Shown in pieces: positions 10,523 through 20,459 of a DNA stretch of 64,000 nucleotides. The stretch is from assembly GCA_029215795.1 (NCBI GenBank), contig JARDYH010000004.1:30322001-30386000 (forward strand), in the 5' to 3' direction. The stretch's first letter is position 1. Each line of letters begins with the position of its first letter. Source of the DNA: Anniella stebbinsi (taxonomy: Eukaryota; Chordata; Lepidosauria; Squamata; Anniellidae). The position numbers and the translations under genes were made by a program. Under the pieces are notes generated by a model. The model was not told the DNA's origin. It saw nothing but the letters and a program-made list of their open reading frames with translations, and did not search any database.

Positions 10523-11262
10523 TCACGGCTCTCTTAAATTAAAGAAGACTGCTAATTTGTCGAATCTCCTCCGGCAGGCCATTCTACAGTCTGGGAGCAA
10601 TAGAAGAGAAGGTCCTCTGGGTAACACTCGCCAGCCTAGTTCTGGCTGACTGAAATAAATTCTTCCCAGAGGACCTGAGTATGTGGGGCAGATTATACAG
10701 GAGAAGGCGATCCCACTGGTAACCTGGACCCAAACCATGTAGGGCTTTAAAGGTAATAACCAACACTTTATACTTTGCCCAGAAACTAATTGGCAGCCAG
10801 TGGAGTGATTTTAAGATTGGTGTTATGTGTACCGGTGTCCAACCTGGTTGCCATATTTTGAACTAATTGAAGTTTCCAGACTAGGCACAAAGGTAGCCCT
10901 ATGTACTGCGCATTGCAGAAGTCGAGCCTCGAAGTTACCAGCGCGTGCACTACCATCTTTAGGTCTTCCAACTCTAGGAAAGGGTGCAGCTGGCGTATCA
11001 GCCAAAGCTGATAGTAGGCACTCCTGGCTGTCGCATCTATCTGGGCTGTCATTTGGAGCGATGGATCCAGGAGTACCCCCAAGCTGCGAACACAGTCTTT
11101 CAGGGGGGGTGTAAACCCATCCAGAACTGATTGACACACCTCCAAACCCAGGTTGTGGCCTTTGACAGCAAGCACCTCCGTCTTGTCTGGATTCAGCTTC
11201 TGTTTGTTTTTCCTCATCCATCCCATTACCGCCTCCAAGCATTCATTCAGAGAATTAAACAC
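10523..11262 (-). pseudogene. L2 ORF2 C-terminal part, frameshifted
   Basis: The minus-strand frame ending near 10786 holds LNPDKTEVLAVKG, RSLGVLLDPSLQM, then AYYQLWLIRQLHPFLELEDL, the connector after the RT palm in L2 proteins. It shifts frame near 10786 into the C-terminal segment ITFKALHGLGPGYQWDRLL and RTFSSIAPRL. In intact relatives the C-terminus continues with a LWN motif; here it is broken. It would have been part of the polymerase of the retrotransposon. Confidence 0.75.
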
Positions 11263-12149
11263 AAGAACACACACCCTAGACTTTGGACGCTACGTATGCC
11301 CCTTAGGACTAAAGAGGCATACTCTGCTTTATTTTAAGGGGGGGGGGGAAATGTGATGTTCAGCTGCTGGGAGAACTGTTTATATCAACAAGTGTAAGTA
11401 GTTGTATATAAAAGGCCATAAAAGAAGGTAAATATGAGAACAGTTATGTTGTAACTAAGTAAGAATAAGGGGGGGGGAGTTTATATGTGAGTGCTGATTG
11501 GATGGTGGCGGGGGAGTGCCTGGATTGGCTGGCTGTGTGAGAGTGTCTGTGTATATATTGAGGGAGCTGACAAGAGCTGACAGTGAGTGAGGACAGTTAG
11601 TAGGAGAAAGAGAGTGTGAGGGAGAGTGTGATTAGCGGATAGGAAGGACCAACATGTTTTGTTATTTGGGGGGAACTAGTTTGTGGGAGAGAGTAGAGAG
11701 TAGGTAGAGTGGGTAGAGTAGGCAGGATAATTAGAACGTTAGAGTTTCTATTGTCAATGTTATAAGAAGAAAGTACTGAAACCATAAAGCATTGTGCCTG
11801 TAACCAATACGAGTCTATACCTGAGGAAACCATCATGCTTATTGACCTGCATATACTTCTGTTAATAAATCTTGTTTATTTACAACTGGTGTGATCATTG
11901 GAATTGTACCTGAGTAAGGTACTGGTGGCAGCGGACATAAGAAGGGGGATTTGAGGGCTAGGGTGCTGGGCTGTAGACCGTGGGGCCTAGAATAATAAAG
12001 GCGGGACGGGAGCAGCAGCAGTAGCCCTAAATTCTGAAACACGTCATAAGCACAGGGAGGGGTTGAAGTAAGCCCTGAGTATGAGTGGCGTGGACAGCCC
12101 TGTTGTGTAGCCTAGTGAGTTGCACAGGTACAGGCAGGGCGTCACAGAG
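11263..12149 (+). mobile_element. Internal-LTR-internal block of a Ty3/gypsy-like element
   Basis: A run of G plus AAA (about 11338-11351) resembles a polypurine tract and is followed directly by TGTGATGTTCAGCTG, a plausible LTR start. A TATA box (GTATATAAAAGG, about 11403) and a polyadenylation signal (TTAATAAATC, about 11863) follow in the proper order. At about 11931 TGGTGGCAGCGGAC looks like a primer-binding site, with leader-like sequence after it. The order is thus 3' internal end, one LTR, 5' internal start. Flanking ACAC is a 4-bp direct repeat. LTR superfamily is inferred. Confidence 0.5.
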
Positions 12150-12423
12150 ACACACTATCCTTAGCTGACGGTGTTGTTGAAGGCATAGAGAAATATATTT
12201 GGCTGTCATCAGCGTACTGATAGCACCCTGCCCCATGCCTCCGGATGATCTCTCCCAGCGGTTTCATATAAATGTTAAACAGCATTGGGGAAAGAATGGC
12301 ACCTTGTGGTACACCACATAGCAGCTCCTTCTTTGAAGAGCAGCTATCCCCAAGCATCACCATCTGGAACCTGCCTGAGAGATAGGACCGGAACCACTGA
12401 AGCACAGTGCCCCCGATTCCCAA
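12142..12423 (-). pseudogene. L2 reverse transcriptase fragment with YADD box
   Basis: The minus-strand translation carries GTVLQWFRSYLSGRFQ, GVPQGAILSPMLFNIYMKPL and QYADDSQIYFS. The last is the RT catalytic box (two aspartates of ADD), and the middle phrase is typical of the L2 clade. The last few residues on the low-coordinate side come from the inserted LTR block. The upstream fingers domain is missing because the copy is 5' truncated near 12455. Confidence 0.8.
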
Positions 12424-12546
12424 TCCCTCAGAAGGACACCATGGTCGATGGTAAAACTCCGCTACTTTCCACCACTAGAAAAAGGTCTGAAGAGTCCTTT
12501 TTCTCCCTATTCAGTCATTTTGAATCAGTGTTTCTACTAACTATTT

Positions 12547-12632
12547 AATAATAATAATAATAATCCCTTATGCGAAGCTTGTTTCTCTATGAGTTTCAAC
12601 TGGTGGTGGTGGTGGTGTGTGTGTGTGTGTGT

Positions 12633-12663
<31 letters not shown>
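12547..12663. repeat. Compound microsatellites: (AAT)n, (TGG)n, (GT)n, (GA)n
   Basis: Perfect ATA/AAT repeats occupy 12547-12564. TGG repeats run from about 12600 directly into (GT)n and then (GA)n up to 12663. Confidence 0.9.
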
Positions 12664-12664
<1 letters not shown>

Positions 12665-12686
12665 CAGAAAGGGACATGTCATATGG

Positions 12687-12760
12687 CAGCTTTCCTCAAC
12701 CTGGTGCCCTCCAAATGTGCTGGACTACAACCCCCATCATTCCTGGCCAGCATGTGCAGG
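12687..12760. mobile_element. Half of a family D MITE
   Basis: CAGCTTTCCTCAACCTGGTG, then GCTGGACTACAACCCCCATC, matches the left arm of the palindromic hAT-type family. The right arm is absent. Confidence 0.55.
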
Positions 12761-12774
12761 CATACAATAGGCTC

Positions 12775-12935
12775 TTAGGTTTATATAGCACACATATTTT
12801 ATTTCAGTAATCCTTCCAACAATCCTATATGGTAGGCCAATAGTATGATTCACATGTTACAAATGTGGGGTCTGAGGCTCAGATAATGTTTTTCTCTTTA
12901 AGCTATCTAGTGAACTAGGCGCTTGTAGAACCTAC
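12775..12935 (+). mobile_element. MIR/CORE-SINE-like relic
   Basis: CCAACAATCCTATATGGTAG, a TGATTCACATGTTACAAATG segment and GGGGTCTGAGGCTCAGA follow MIR order. It is highly diverged and non-coding. Confidence 0.45.
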
Positions 12936-13726
12936 GTTACAGATTTGTGATGTCCTTGCATGTGATTTGATACAACATCAGACGGCGTCTAACTGTACGT
13001 AGTATCAACATGTACAAAGATCAATGGGTGCTATTCACTTCCTGAAAGCTACAGGTCAAAAATGAACTGTAGAAAAAAATGACCATAAACATGCTGCTGA
13101 AGAAAACAAGTGGTTTTTCGAAGTGTAGTGCCTCACATTAATGCTACCTATCTCTAATGTTAACACACGTTTAGTGACAGCCAAAGGTCATACACTCGAC
13201 TGATTTCTTACGCACACAATATTTTTTTAGCTGCAGTGATGTCAGGAAAATAACAACCCATGATTGCATATATTTCTCCCATTATTCCACTTCTACATTA
13301 GCCCCACATGACACGTGCCATGAATATCTGGAGGAAGGCATTGCGATCATGACCACTGCCCCTGCTTCCCCAATTCCATGCATTCATCAGACCATGTCGA
13401 CAGAGGCAGTTATCGTCATTCCATACTCATGGTTATTTGTGGGTTCTTTAAATTACATTGTGACCCTCCAGTTTCACTTCTATGTCGAACCAGCACTAGT
13501 CTTCTCCACAAAGACCTGATGCAAACATGTCTAGTCCAGTATCCTGTTTCCTACCGTGAATGACCAACTGAATGCCTATGAGAAATGCACAAGCAGGCCA
13601 CCAATAGCTCTCGCTTGTTTTTGTTCCCAAGCAACATATATGCAATGGTATACTGTTTCTGAGTGTGGAGGTCCTGTTCAGCCACAATGACTGATTGCTG
13701 ATCATAGACCTATCCTTCATAACATT
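12936..13726. other. Unrecognised non-coding stretch with one dispersed repeat
   Basis: The segment 13404-13500 is alike to 47361-47463: both contain GACCCTCCAGTTTC and end AACCAGCACTA. It is therefore an unnamed dispersed repeat. I see no gene or RNA in the rest. Confidence 0.5.
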
Positions 13727-13923
13727 GGCCCTGTTCAGACTACACACTAAACCATGATGGTTAAGCTTTTTGAGCTAACTATCATGGCTTAGCATGTCGT
13801 GTGAACAGAGTTTTTCCTAACCATGGTGGTTATATAAACATGGTTTAACCATGCTCACAAACCTCTTGCTGCAAAGGGGTTAGTGCCTTAACCGTGGCTT
13901 AGTGTGTTGTCTGAACAGGCCCC
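13727..13923. mobile_element. Palindromic MITE with GTTCAGAC ends (family F)
   Basis: The left end, GGCCCTGTTCAGACTACACA, and the right end (minus strand GGGGCCTGTTCAGACAACAC) are inverted. The interior repeats AACCATGATGG / CCATGGTGGTTA words. No TSD is evident. Relatives lie at 20133, 27192, 36712 and 38024. Confidence 0.55.
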
Positions 13924-14539
13924 TGATCTCCCTCCCTCTCCTTTCAAAGATTTCTAAGCTAGTGGCCATTTCCACATCTACTGGCAGTGAATTCTGTATA
14001 AGGACAAAGATATTTATCAGTGTATTTAATGCATTTTCAGGTTCTGTTGGAACAAGTTTTATTTTGAAATGGGCAAAAAATAAAAATAAAACCCTACAAT
14101 CCCAGCTTGTGTGGCATTGGCAAGATGAGATGATGTTGAACTGCGATTTTGAAGAATATTAAACCATGTCAAGTTGCATCATAATCTAGGGTTATACTTA
14201 ATTCCCTATAGTATGAAAATGTGTGGTTTGATTGCGATGGAACATTCTCAGATATTGATGTTCCAGATCAACTGACTATTCAGTTACAAAGTTCAGAAGA
14301 GAAGATAAAATGATAATGCTAAAGCATGATTATATGACCAATTACGTGCTAAGATTGCAAATATCAATATCTCATTAAGATAAAAGAAGGAAGTTCATGT
14401 GCCTTGTTTCTATCTTCTTTTTTATCTTGGCTCACTCATTAAGAAAACACCATGGCATCAGAGTATAATCAATTCAAGGTTATGGCTTTGGGGGAAAGAA
14501 GTGAGAAAATAAGTTACAAATATATGGCTGATTGGTGGG
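13924..14539. other. No gene recognised, AT-rich
   Basis: Short frames only. The part 14270-14460 has few repeat signatures, with words such as CTCATTAAGATAAAA. It could be unique sequence, but function cannot be argued from composition. Confidence 0.4.
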
Positions 14540-14780
14540 AAATTCAGGAGAGATCAAAGAAAGTACTTCACACAGTGCATACTTAAACTATGGAATTTGC
14601 TACCACAAGATGTAGTGATGGCCACCAATATGGATGACTTTAAAAGGGGGGTGGATACATTCCTAGAGGAGAAGGCTATCAATAGCTACTAGTCCTAATG
14701 GTTATGTGCCAACTCCAGTATCCGAGGCAGTAAGCCTATATGCATCAGTTACTGGGGAACACGGGCAGGAGGGTTTCGTT

Positions 14781-14785
<5 letters not shown>

Positions 14786-14818
<33 letters not shown>

Positions 14819-16793
14819 TACATTTATATACCGCCCCATAGCCGAAACTCTCTGGGTGATTTACAACAATTAAAAGATTGAACACTAAAAATACAATATA
14901 CCAAATTTAAAACCATAAACATAAAACAGCTGACATTTAAAATATTTTAAACTGTTAAGCCTGGCCACAAAGTCAGTTAAAACCTCAATTTAAGCTGTTA
15001 AAATGCTTGGGAGACAAGAAAAGTTTTGACCTGGGGCCGAAAAGATAACACTGTTGGCGCTAGGTGGGCCTCATCGGGGAGATTATTCCATAATTGGGGG
15101 GCCACCACAGAGAAGGCCCTCTCCCTTGTTGCCATCCTCCAAGCTTCCCTCGGAGTAGGCACCTGGAGGAGGACCTTTGATGTTGAGCGTAGTGTACGGG
15201 TAGGTTCATGTCGGGAAAGGCATTCCATCAGGTATTGTGGTCCCAAACCGTGTAAGGCTTTATAGGTTAAAACCAGCACCTTGAATCGGGCTCGGAAGCG
15301 TACAGGCAGCCAATGCAAGCGGGCCAGAATCGGTCTTATATGTTCGAACCTTCTGGTCCCTGTTACCAATCTGGCCGCTGCATTTTGCACAAGCTGCAGC
15401 TTCTGAACCGTCTTCAAAGACAGCCCCACATAGAGTGCATTGCAGTAATGTAACTTGGAGGTTACCAGAGCATAGACAACTGAAGCCAGGTTATCCCTGT
15501 CCAGATAGGGGCGTAGCTGGGCCACCAGCCGAAGTTGGTAGAAGGCACTCTGTGCCACCGAGGCCACCTGAGCCTCAAGTGACAGAGATGGTTCTAGGAG
15601 AACCTCCAAGCTACGAACCTGCTCCTTCAGGGGGAGTGCAACCCCATCCAGAACAGGTTGAATACCCTCCATCCGGTCAGAGGAACTCCCCACTAACAGC
15701 ATCTCAGTCTTGTCTGGATTGAGTTTCAGTTTATTAGCTCTCATCCAGTCTATTGTCGCAGCCAAGCACCGGTTCAACACATCCACAGCCTCACCTGATG
15801 AAGATGAAAAGGAGAAGTAGAGTTGTGTGTCATCAGCGTATTGATAACAACGCACTCCAAAACTCTGGATGACCGCACCCAACGGTTTCATGTAGATGTT
15901 GAACAGCATGGGGGACAAAACTGACCCCTGCGGAACCCTATGCTGGAGAATCCACGGGGCCAAGCAATGTCCCCCAAGCACCACCTTCTGGAGCCGACCT
16001 GTCAAGTAGGAGCGGAACCACTGCAATGCAGTGCCTCCCACTCCCAACTCAGCCAGTCGTGCCAGAAGGATACCATGGTCATGGTATCGAAAGCCACTGA
16101 AAGATCAAGGAGAATCAACAGAGTCATACTCCCCCTGTCTTTCTCCCGACATAGGTCATCATACAGGGCAACCAAGGCTGTTTCCGTACCAAAACCAGGC
16201 CTGAAGCCGGACTGAAATGGATCCAGATAATCAGTCTCATCCAAGAGTGTCTGGAGCTGGCCAGCAACAACCCACTCAAGGACCTTGCCCAGGAATGGGA
16301 CATTTGCCACCGGCCTAGTTATTAAGATTTTCTGGGTTCAGAGAAGCTTTCTTCAGGAGTGGTCTCACTACTGCCTCTTTCAGACAGTCTGGGACCACTT
16401 CCTCTCGTAGAGAGGCATTAATCACTTCCCTGGCCCAGCCGGCTGTTCCATCCCTGCTAGCTTTTATAAGCCAAGAGGGGCAAGGATCCAATACAGAGGT
16501 GGCTGCACAAACCTGTCCAAGCACCTTGTCCACGTCATCAAGCTGTGCCAACTGAAACTCATCCAAGAAAACAGGACAAACCTGTGCTCTGGATACCTGA
16601 CTAGATTCACCTGCTATAACACTGGAGTCTAAGTCCTGGCGGATGCCAAAGATTTTATCCTGGAAGTGCCTAGCAAATATATTACAGCGGGTCTCAGATG
16701 GTTCTACCATGTCCTTGGGGCTAGCATGTAGAAGCCCCCGGACAACTCTGAAAAGCTCCGCTGGGCGGCAGCTTGATGATTTAATACTGGCAG
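14786..16793 (-). mobile_element. L2-clade LINE, 5'-truncated, about 2.0 kb
   Basis: Its 3' end is the (ATT)n tract at 14786-14818 followed by ATATACCGCCCCATAGCCGA, a different tail subtype from the L2 copies at 10.3, 25.5 and 52.0 kb. Going upstream on the minus strand it keeps the C-terminal domain, palm, fingers and part of the linker before the RT. The endonuclease is missing. It lies within a CR1, so it is younger than that copy. Confidence 0.85.
14998..16790 (-). pseudogene. L2 ORF2 reverse transcriptase with two frameshifts
   Basis: Three consecutive minus-strand frames make up one protein. The first (from 16790) has PAELFRVVRGLL and DCLKEAVVRPLLKK and stops near 16315. The second (16310-16075) has PFLGKVLEWVVAGQL, DPFQSGFRPGFGTETAL and LLILLDLSVAFDT, the RT A-box region with its catalytic aspartate. 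The third (16047-14998) has RVPQGSVLSPMLFNIYMKPL, YADDTQLYFSF with the catalytic pair, then LHWLPVRFRARFKVLVLTYK and RAFSVVAPQLWNNLPDE at the C-terminus. Frames change near 16312 and 16078. It would copy the LINE RNA at a nicked target. The endonuclease is absent and the copy cannot act. Confidence 0.88.
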
Positions 16794-16880
16794 CTAGTTG
16801 GCCACTGTGTGAACAGAATGCTGAACTAGATGGACCCTTGATCTGGTCCGGCATGGCTCTTATCAATTCTCTTCGAAATT

Positions 16881-17439
16881 CAAGTTTTCCAGAAGCCTTT
16901 GGAACAACTAATACCCTACTGTAATTCAGCAAAAGTGCTCGTAATTGAAGTGATGATGTATTCTTCCCCTATTTATCTCTGTCTCCATTCCCCTCTTCCT
17001 GTGTTGTTTTCCTGGATATATATTTTAGATTGCAGATTGTACCAAATGTTAGTCCTACTTAGAGTAGACCCATTGAAATGAATGTGACATGTTAGACTAA
17101 CATTGGAATAACTCCCATAAACACCTTGGGGTAGGAACCTGTTCTTTGTAAAGTGCCATGGAACATTGCTGGTCATATATTTTAAATGGTGAATTTATAA
17201 AATGAGAAACCCAGTGCAATATTTAGTTTAGATCTGGAGAGTTTATCTTGTTTATACTTAAGATTTAGGATTCCCATCCCATATTTTAAAGATCTTTCTA
17301 AGAAATAAATAAATGCCAAATAAATAAATAAATGTTAATGTCAAAGATGGCATTTTTGAAGGCTTCTTGGCCAATATCTTTGATCTTTGTAGAAATGATC
17401 AAAATAATACTTAGCATTCGCATAGTACATCTCAAGCAT
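16881..17439. other. No gene recognised
   Basis: A degraded AAGTAAG-type repeat is visible at about 17032-17115 (CAGATTGTACC, AGAGTAGACCCATTGAAATG). An AAATAAAT repeat lies at 17302-17334. The rest is unassigned. Confidence 0.45.
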
Positions 17440-18085
17440 TCAATGTGCTTCATGTACAAATTTAATCCAGACAAGATGGAAACACCATTGCCTGGCTTAT
17501 CCTGGAATGGGTAATTCAGTCTATTTTGGAAAGGTGTTGATTCAGGTTTGCATTTTGGATCTGGTGTTGGATCTGGTGTTGTTCCTAAATGCCAAAGTGG
17601 TAATGGCCAAGAGTTCTTTTGACCAGCTCTGGCTGGTAGGCCAATTGTGCTCTTTCTTGGAGACTAGCCATGGTGATAATTGTTCTGGGAACATTGGTTA
17701 CTGCTCTGGTATAGAATTGGTCATTTGTAATAAGCTGTATGTGGGATTGCCTTTGAAGAGTTCTCAGAAAATATTAGGGTGTTGACCACAGGTGGCCACA
17801 GAGAATGTATGATGACAACTTTGACACAATTTCACTGGAAGCCTGTGAAGATCCCCAGATCTTCTCCAGATGTTTCCCCAGATGTTCCTTAGACGTTTGG
17901 CTTTGGCAGTTATTTCCCAGGGATTCTCTGAAAGCTTGTTTGGGGAAATGCTTGTTTGGATTTCTTTTATTGCTCAGCAGATGTGTAATATTGTATCTAA
18001 TTGTTTTAATTTGTATTTTTGAAGTTAGATCTTGAAGCCACCTTGTAAGCCCACTGGACCAAACAGCAGAATGAAAATAGTTTAA
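17440..18085 (+). mobile_element. L2-clade LINE relic, plus strand
   Basis: The plus-strand frames keep FNPDKMETPLPG (the LNPDKTE box), then SSFDQLWLVGQLCSFLE and NKLYVGLPLKSSQKI. These match the connector region of the copies at 10.8 and 15.4 kb. Further right TTTCACTGGAAGCCTGTG corresponds to the LHWLPV motif, and CCACCTTGTAAGCCCACTGG to the 3' untranslated end. It is old, with several stops and indels. Confidence 0.65.
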
Positions 18086-18094
18086 GGTGGGAAA

Positions 18095-18245
18095 AAAACA
18101 TTCTTAGCTACCTTTCTAACACCCCTGCAAAGTAGGCCAATTTTATCTGCATATTGGAGATGAGTGGAGAGGGAGAGAGAACTGAGGCTAAGAGAATTCC
18201 TAAGGCTACCAAACGAGTTTGCAGCTGATGTGAGATTTCAGCTGG
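18095..18245 (+). mobile_element. MIR/CORE-SINE-like relic
   Basis: ACACCCCTGCAAAGTAGGCC, TATTGGAGATGAGTGGAGAG and GAACTGAGGCTAAGAGAATT follow MIR order. It immediately precedes the CpG-rich element at 18264. Confidence 0.45.
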
Positions 18246-18263
18246 GGACATAATTGCCTTAGA

Positions 18264-18614
18264 CCCCCTCTAGATGGATTCCATTTGACGCCTGTTCCTC
18301 CGATTATGCGCATCTTCTCAGAAGCGCTTTATCGTAAATGCTTGTACGCAGGAGGTAATTGAGCACTCAACAGGTGACCTTACCGGTTGTTTCAAATGCG
18401 CTTTACAAGTAGTTAATGCGGAGAATCGCTTGTTCACATAGTCAAAATGCGCTTTAACGGCCGGAGCAAAATAAAACTCGCTCTTTAACGCACATTCGAT
18501 AATGCACATAATCGGAGAGAAAACGCACCTCTATGCCCGATTGGCGCTCTGTTCTTGTAGAGGTAAAATTTTTATTGCGCCTTGAAAGAGCTTTAAATGC
18601 CTCTTGTAGAGGCA
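18264..18614. mobile_element. CpG-rich 351-bp non-autonomous DNA transposon
   Basis: The flanks are identical 8-bp repeats, GCCTTAGA (18256-18263 and 18615-18622). The ends CCCCCTCTAGA and minus-strand TGCCTCTACA are roughly inverted, which suits a hAT-type element. The interior repeats TGCGCTTTA/AAAGCGC-like words (around 18325, 18400, 18450, 18575) and is rich in intact CpG compared with its neighbourhood. No transposase is present. The family is not one I know. Confidence 0.6.
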
Positions 18615-18622
18615 GCCTTAGA

Positions 18623-19225
18623 GAAAATGTGTTACAATGCACTTTCCAGGGAACATCTTGGACATGTTTCCTATATTGCCATCACAAGAGTCTAGCTACA
18701 ATGGTGTTCAGGCTTATAAAGTGTTTACAGATTAAGCACTTATTGGGAGGAGAAACCAGGTATAACACTGGAATGATTTCAGTATTACATTTTACATTAA
18801 TTCCAGTTGGGCACCAACTATTCTAAGCACCCCTACTAGCAGCAAATAAGGTTGCTGTGTGGTCAGCCCCTTTGATAGTCCCATAGTTTGTGCATACCAA
18901 GTGTCAAAGGCCATCTTTAATTACTGAGTGCCAGTATAATCCTATGTAATTACAAGTTTGAGATAAATAGCTAATATTGACTGGATTATGTAAAACAGGT
19001 TGTGACAGCATGCAAAATCCCTTTTGTGGGGTGAGTCAGAAAGAAGAAATGGCATAAAACATGGGAGGGGTGAAAACAAGAGACTTTGACTTGTATTCCC
19101 TGAGTTAAGTAATATTTTATCATGGCATATACATATGCACTGTCCATATGGGTAAATCTCACCCAGTTATCTTATTTTATAATGAATTGGCTACCATGTA
19201 TGTGATCTGGATGTAGTAGATGTAA
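18623..19225. other. No gene or named repeat recognised
   Basis: Short frames only, and no palindromes or tails noticed. Confidence 0.4.
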
Positions 19226-19345
19226 ATAGTGTGGTGTAAGTGGTTAGAGTTCAGACTAGAACCGGGGAGATCTAGGTTCAAACTCCACTCAGCTGTTAAA
19301 TTCACTGGGTGATCTTGGGCTGGTGATTCTCTGTCAGCCTAACCT
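19226..19345 (+). mobile_element. Sauria/Squam-type SINE, 5' part
   Basis: GTGGTGTAAGTGGTTAGAG is the A-box head, AGGTTCAAACTCCACTC the B box, and CACTGGGTGATCTTGGGCTG the body. The 3' part is missing. It lies next to the MITE at 19352. Confidence 0.7.
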
Positions 19346-19351
19346 TTCTTA

Positions 19352-19468
19352 GGGCACAATCCTTAGACGCAAAAGTGCCCTACAATTCCCAGCATGCAGC
19401 ATAGCTGGCTGGGGAATGCTGGGAATTTTAGGACTTTTTTCTGTCTAAACATGCATTGGATTGTGCCC
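19352..19468. mobile_element. Palindromic TWA-flanked MITE (family E), complete
   Basis: It is almost a perfect palindrome of 117 bp: GGGCACAATCC at the left, GGATTGTGCCC at the right, and the central arm phrases TACAATTCCCAGCATGC / GAATGCTGGGAATTTTA. The flanks are TTA at 19349-19351 and 19469-19471. Ends and TSD agree with a PIF/Harbinger-type MITE. Confidence 0.75.
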
Positions 19469-19875
19469 TTAGTCAAATATTCTTCAGTGGGGATAGTCAG
19501 CTTACTACTGACACCTTGCTCCAAATTTCCTAACAACCAAATTATTAACAGGATTAAAGCAGATGTGGAGAAGGAGTGTAGCCCTTTTCATCACATGCTG
19601 CACTTCTGAGGGGAGAAAATCCTCCATTGGTGCCAAAGAGGTGCTTCAGAGGAATCATCCCCTGAGAAATGGCTGTAAAACTCCCAAATGCATTGGAACT
19701 TGGTTTACTTCATTAAAACAATACATTTTATGTTTCCTTTGTATCAGTTGTTGGTCAGGTCTCACCCTCTTTTTGTAGCTTGTTCACCTCCTAGGACACT
19801 TCTAGTAGCACCAAGACAAGACACAAAACAGGAAGTACCTAATTAAAGAAGTATTTCCTGTTGCAAAGTTTAAAG
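19469..19875. other. No gene recognised
   Basis: I see nothing to annotate between the two MITEs. Confidence 0.4.
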
Positions 19876-19954
19876 CAGCCTTCCCCTACTTGGCTGGGGG
19901 ATACTAGGAGTTATCGTCCAACACATCTAGAGTGCATCAGGTTGGGGAAGGTTG
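19876..19954. mobile_element. Palindromic hAT-type MITE (family D), 79 bp
   Basis: CAGCCTTCCCC and GGGGAAGGTTG ends are inverted. The flanks GTTTAAAG (19868-19875) and GTTTAGAA (19955-19962) match at 6 of 8. The centre is shortened relative to the copy at 97-230. Confidence 0.65.
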
Positions 19955-20132
19955 GTTTAGAACTATTGTTGCTGCCTTGGCACAAAGGTGGCTCTGTTCC
20001 TTGTGCCGATCCTACCCTACCATCTGGATCAGCAAGGATAAGCACACTGGGATGTCTACAATGTGGATTGCAGGGGTAAGCACTCTTATTTAGAATGCCA
20101 GTTACCCACAAATTGTGACATGTACATATAGG

Positions 20133-20459
20133 CTGGGTTCACACAACATGCTAACCCACATTTAGTTGTTGAATGTGGATTGTTGTGAAACCATGGATTT
20201 ACATGTTGTCTGAACCCAGGGCATTTCACACAGGGTGCTTGTTAACCATGCTTCTTTTTCTTGAACAACCTACCTTGAGAACCCATGGTTTGTTGTTGGG
20301 TTGTTCAGAGTGGTTAACAAGCCACACTGCATCGTTAAGCCACCCTGTGGAAATTGTCCTGGGTTCAGTCAACATGTTAACCCATGGTTCATCCAACAAC
20401 ACAGTCCAACAACAACCCATGCTCGACTACTGAGTGAGGGTTACCATGTTGTGACCCAG
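20133..20459. mobile_element. Palindromic MITE with GGGTTCA ends (family F)
   Basis: The left end, CTGGGTTCACACAACATGCT, and the right end (minus strand CTGGGTCACAACATGGTAAC) are inverted. Between them GTTAACC / GGTTAAC and CCCATGG words recur several times in both orientations, so the element may be two palindromes end to end. Confidence 0.55.

Larger units (their letters stand above)
10335..12455 (-). mobile_element. L2-clade LINE, 5'-truncated, split by an 887-bp insertion
   Basis: Two pieces (10335-11262 and 12150-12455) are colinear on the minus strand. The 3' end has the L2 tail CGCCTCTCCATCCAGATCG and an AT-rich terminus. Upstream of it come the L2 C-terminal region, the connector and, across the insertion, the polymerase motif. 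Joining at the duplicated ACAC (11259-11262 and 12150-12153) keeps the reading frame, so the inserted block came later. The 5' limit lies inside the reverse transcriptase, so it was dead on arrival. Confidence 0.8.
14540..16880 (+). mobile_element. CR1 LINE 3' region split by an L2 insertion
   Basis: The left part (14540-14785) has AAACTATGGAATTTGCTACC, AGATGTAGTGATGGCCACCA, TTTAAAAGGGGGGTGGATAC and the final GGAACACGGGCAGGAGGGT. The right part resumes near 16794 with TTGGCCACTGTGTGAACAGA, ATGCTGAACTAGATGGACCC. Between them lies an antisense L2. Compared with complete CR1 copies, about 40-50 bases that should join the two parts are missing, so the insertion may have come with a small target deletion. 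Confidence 0.75.

Noticed and set aside
10523..10766. Independent small genes in several overlapping frames
   Set aside because: All are pieces of one frameshifted L2 C-terminal domain.
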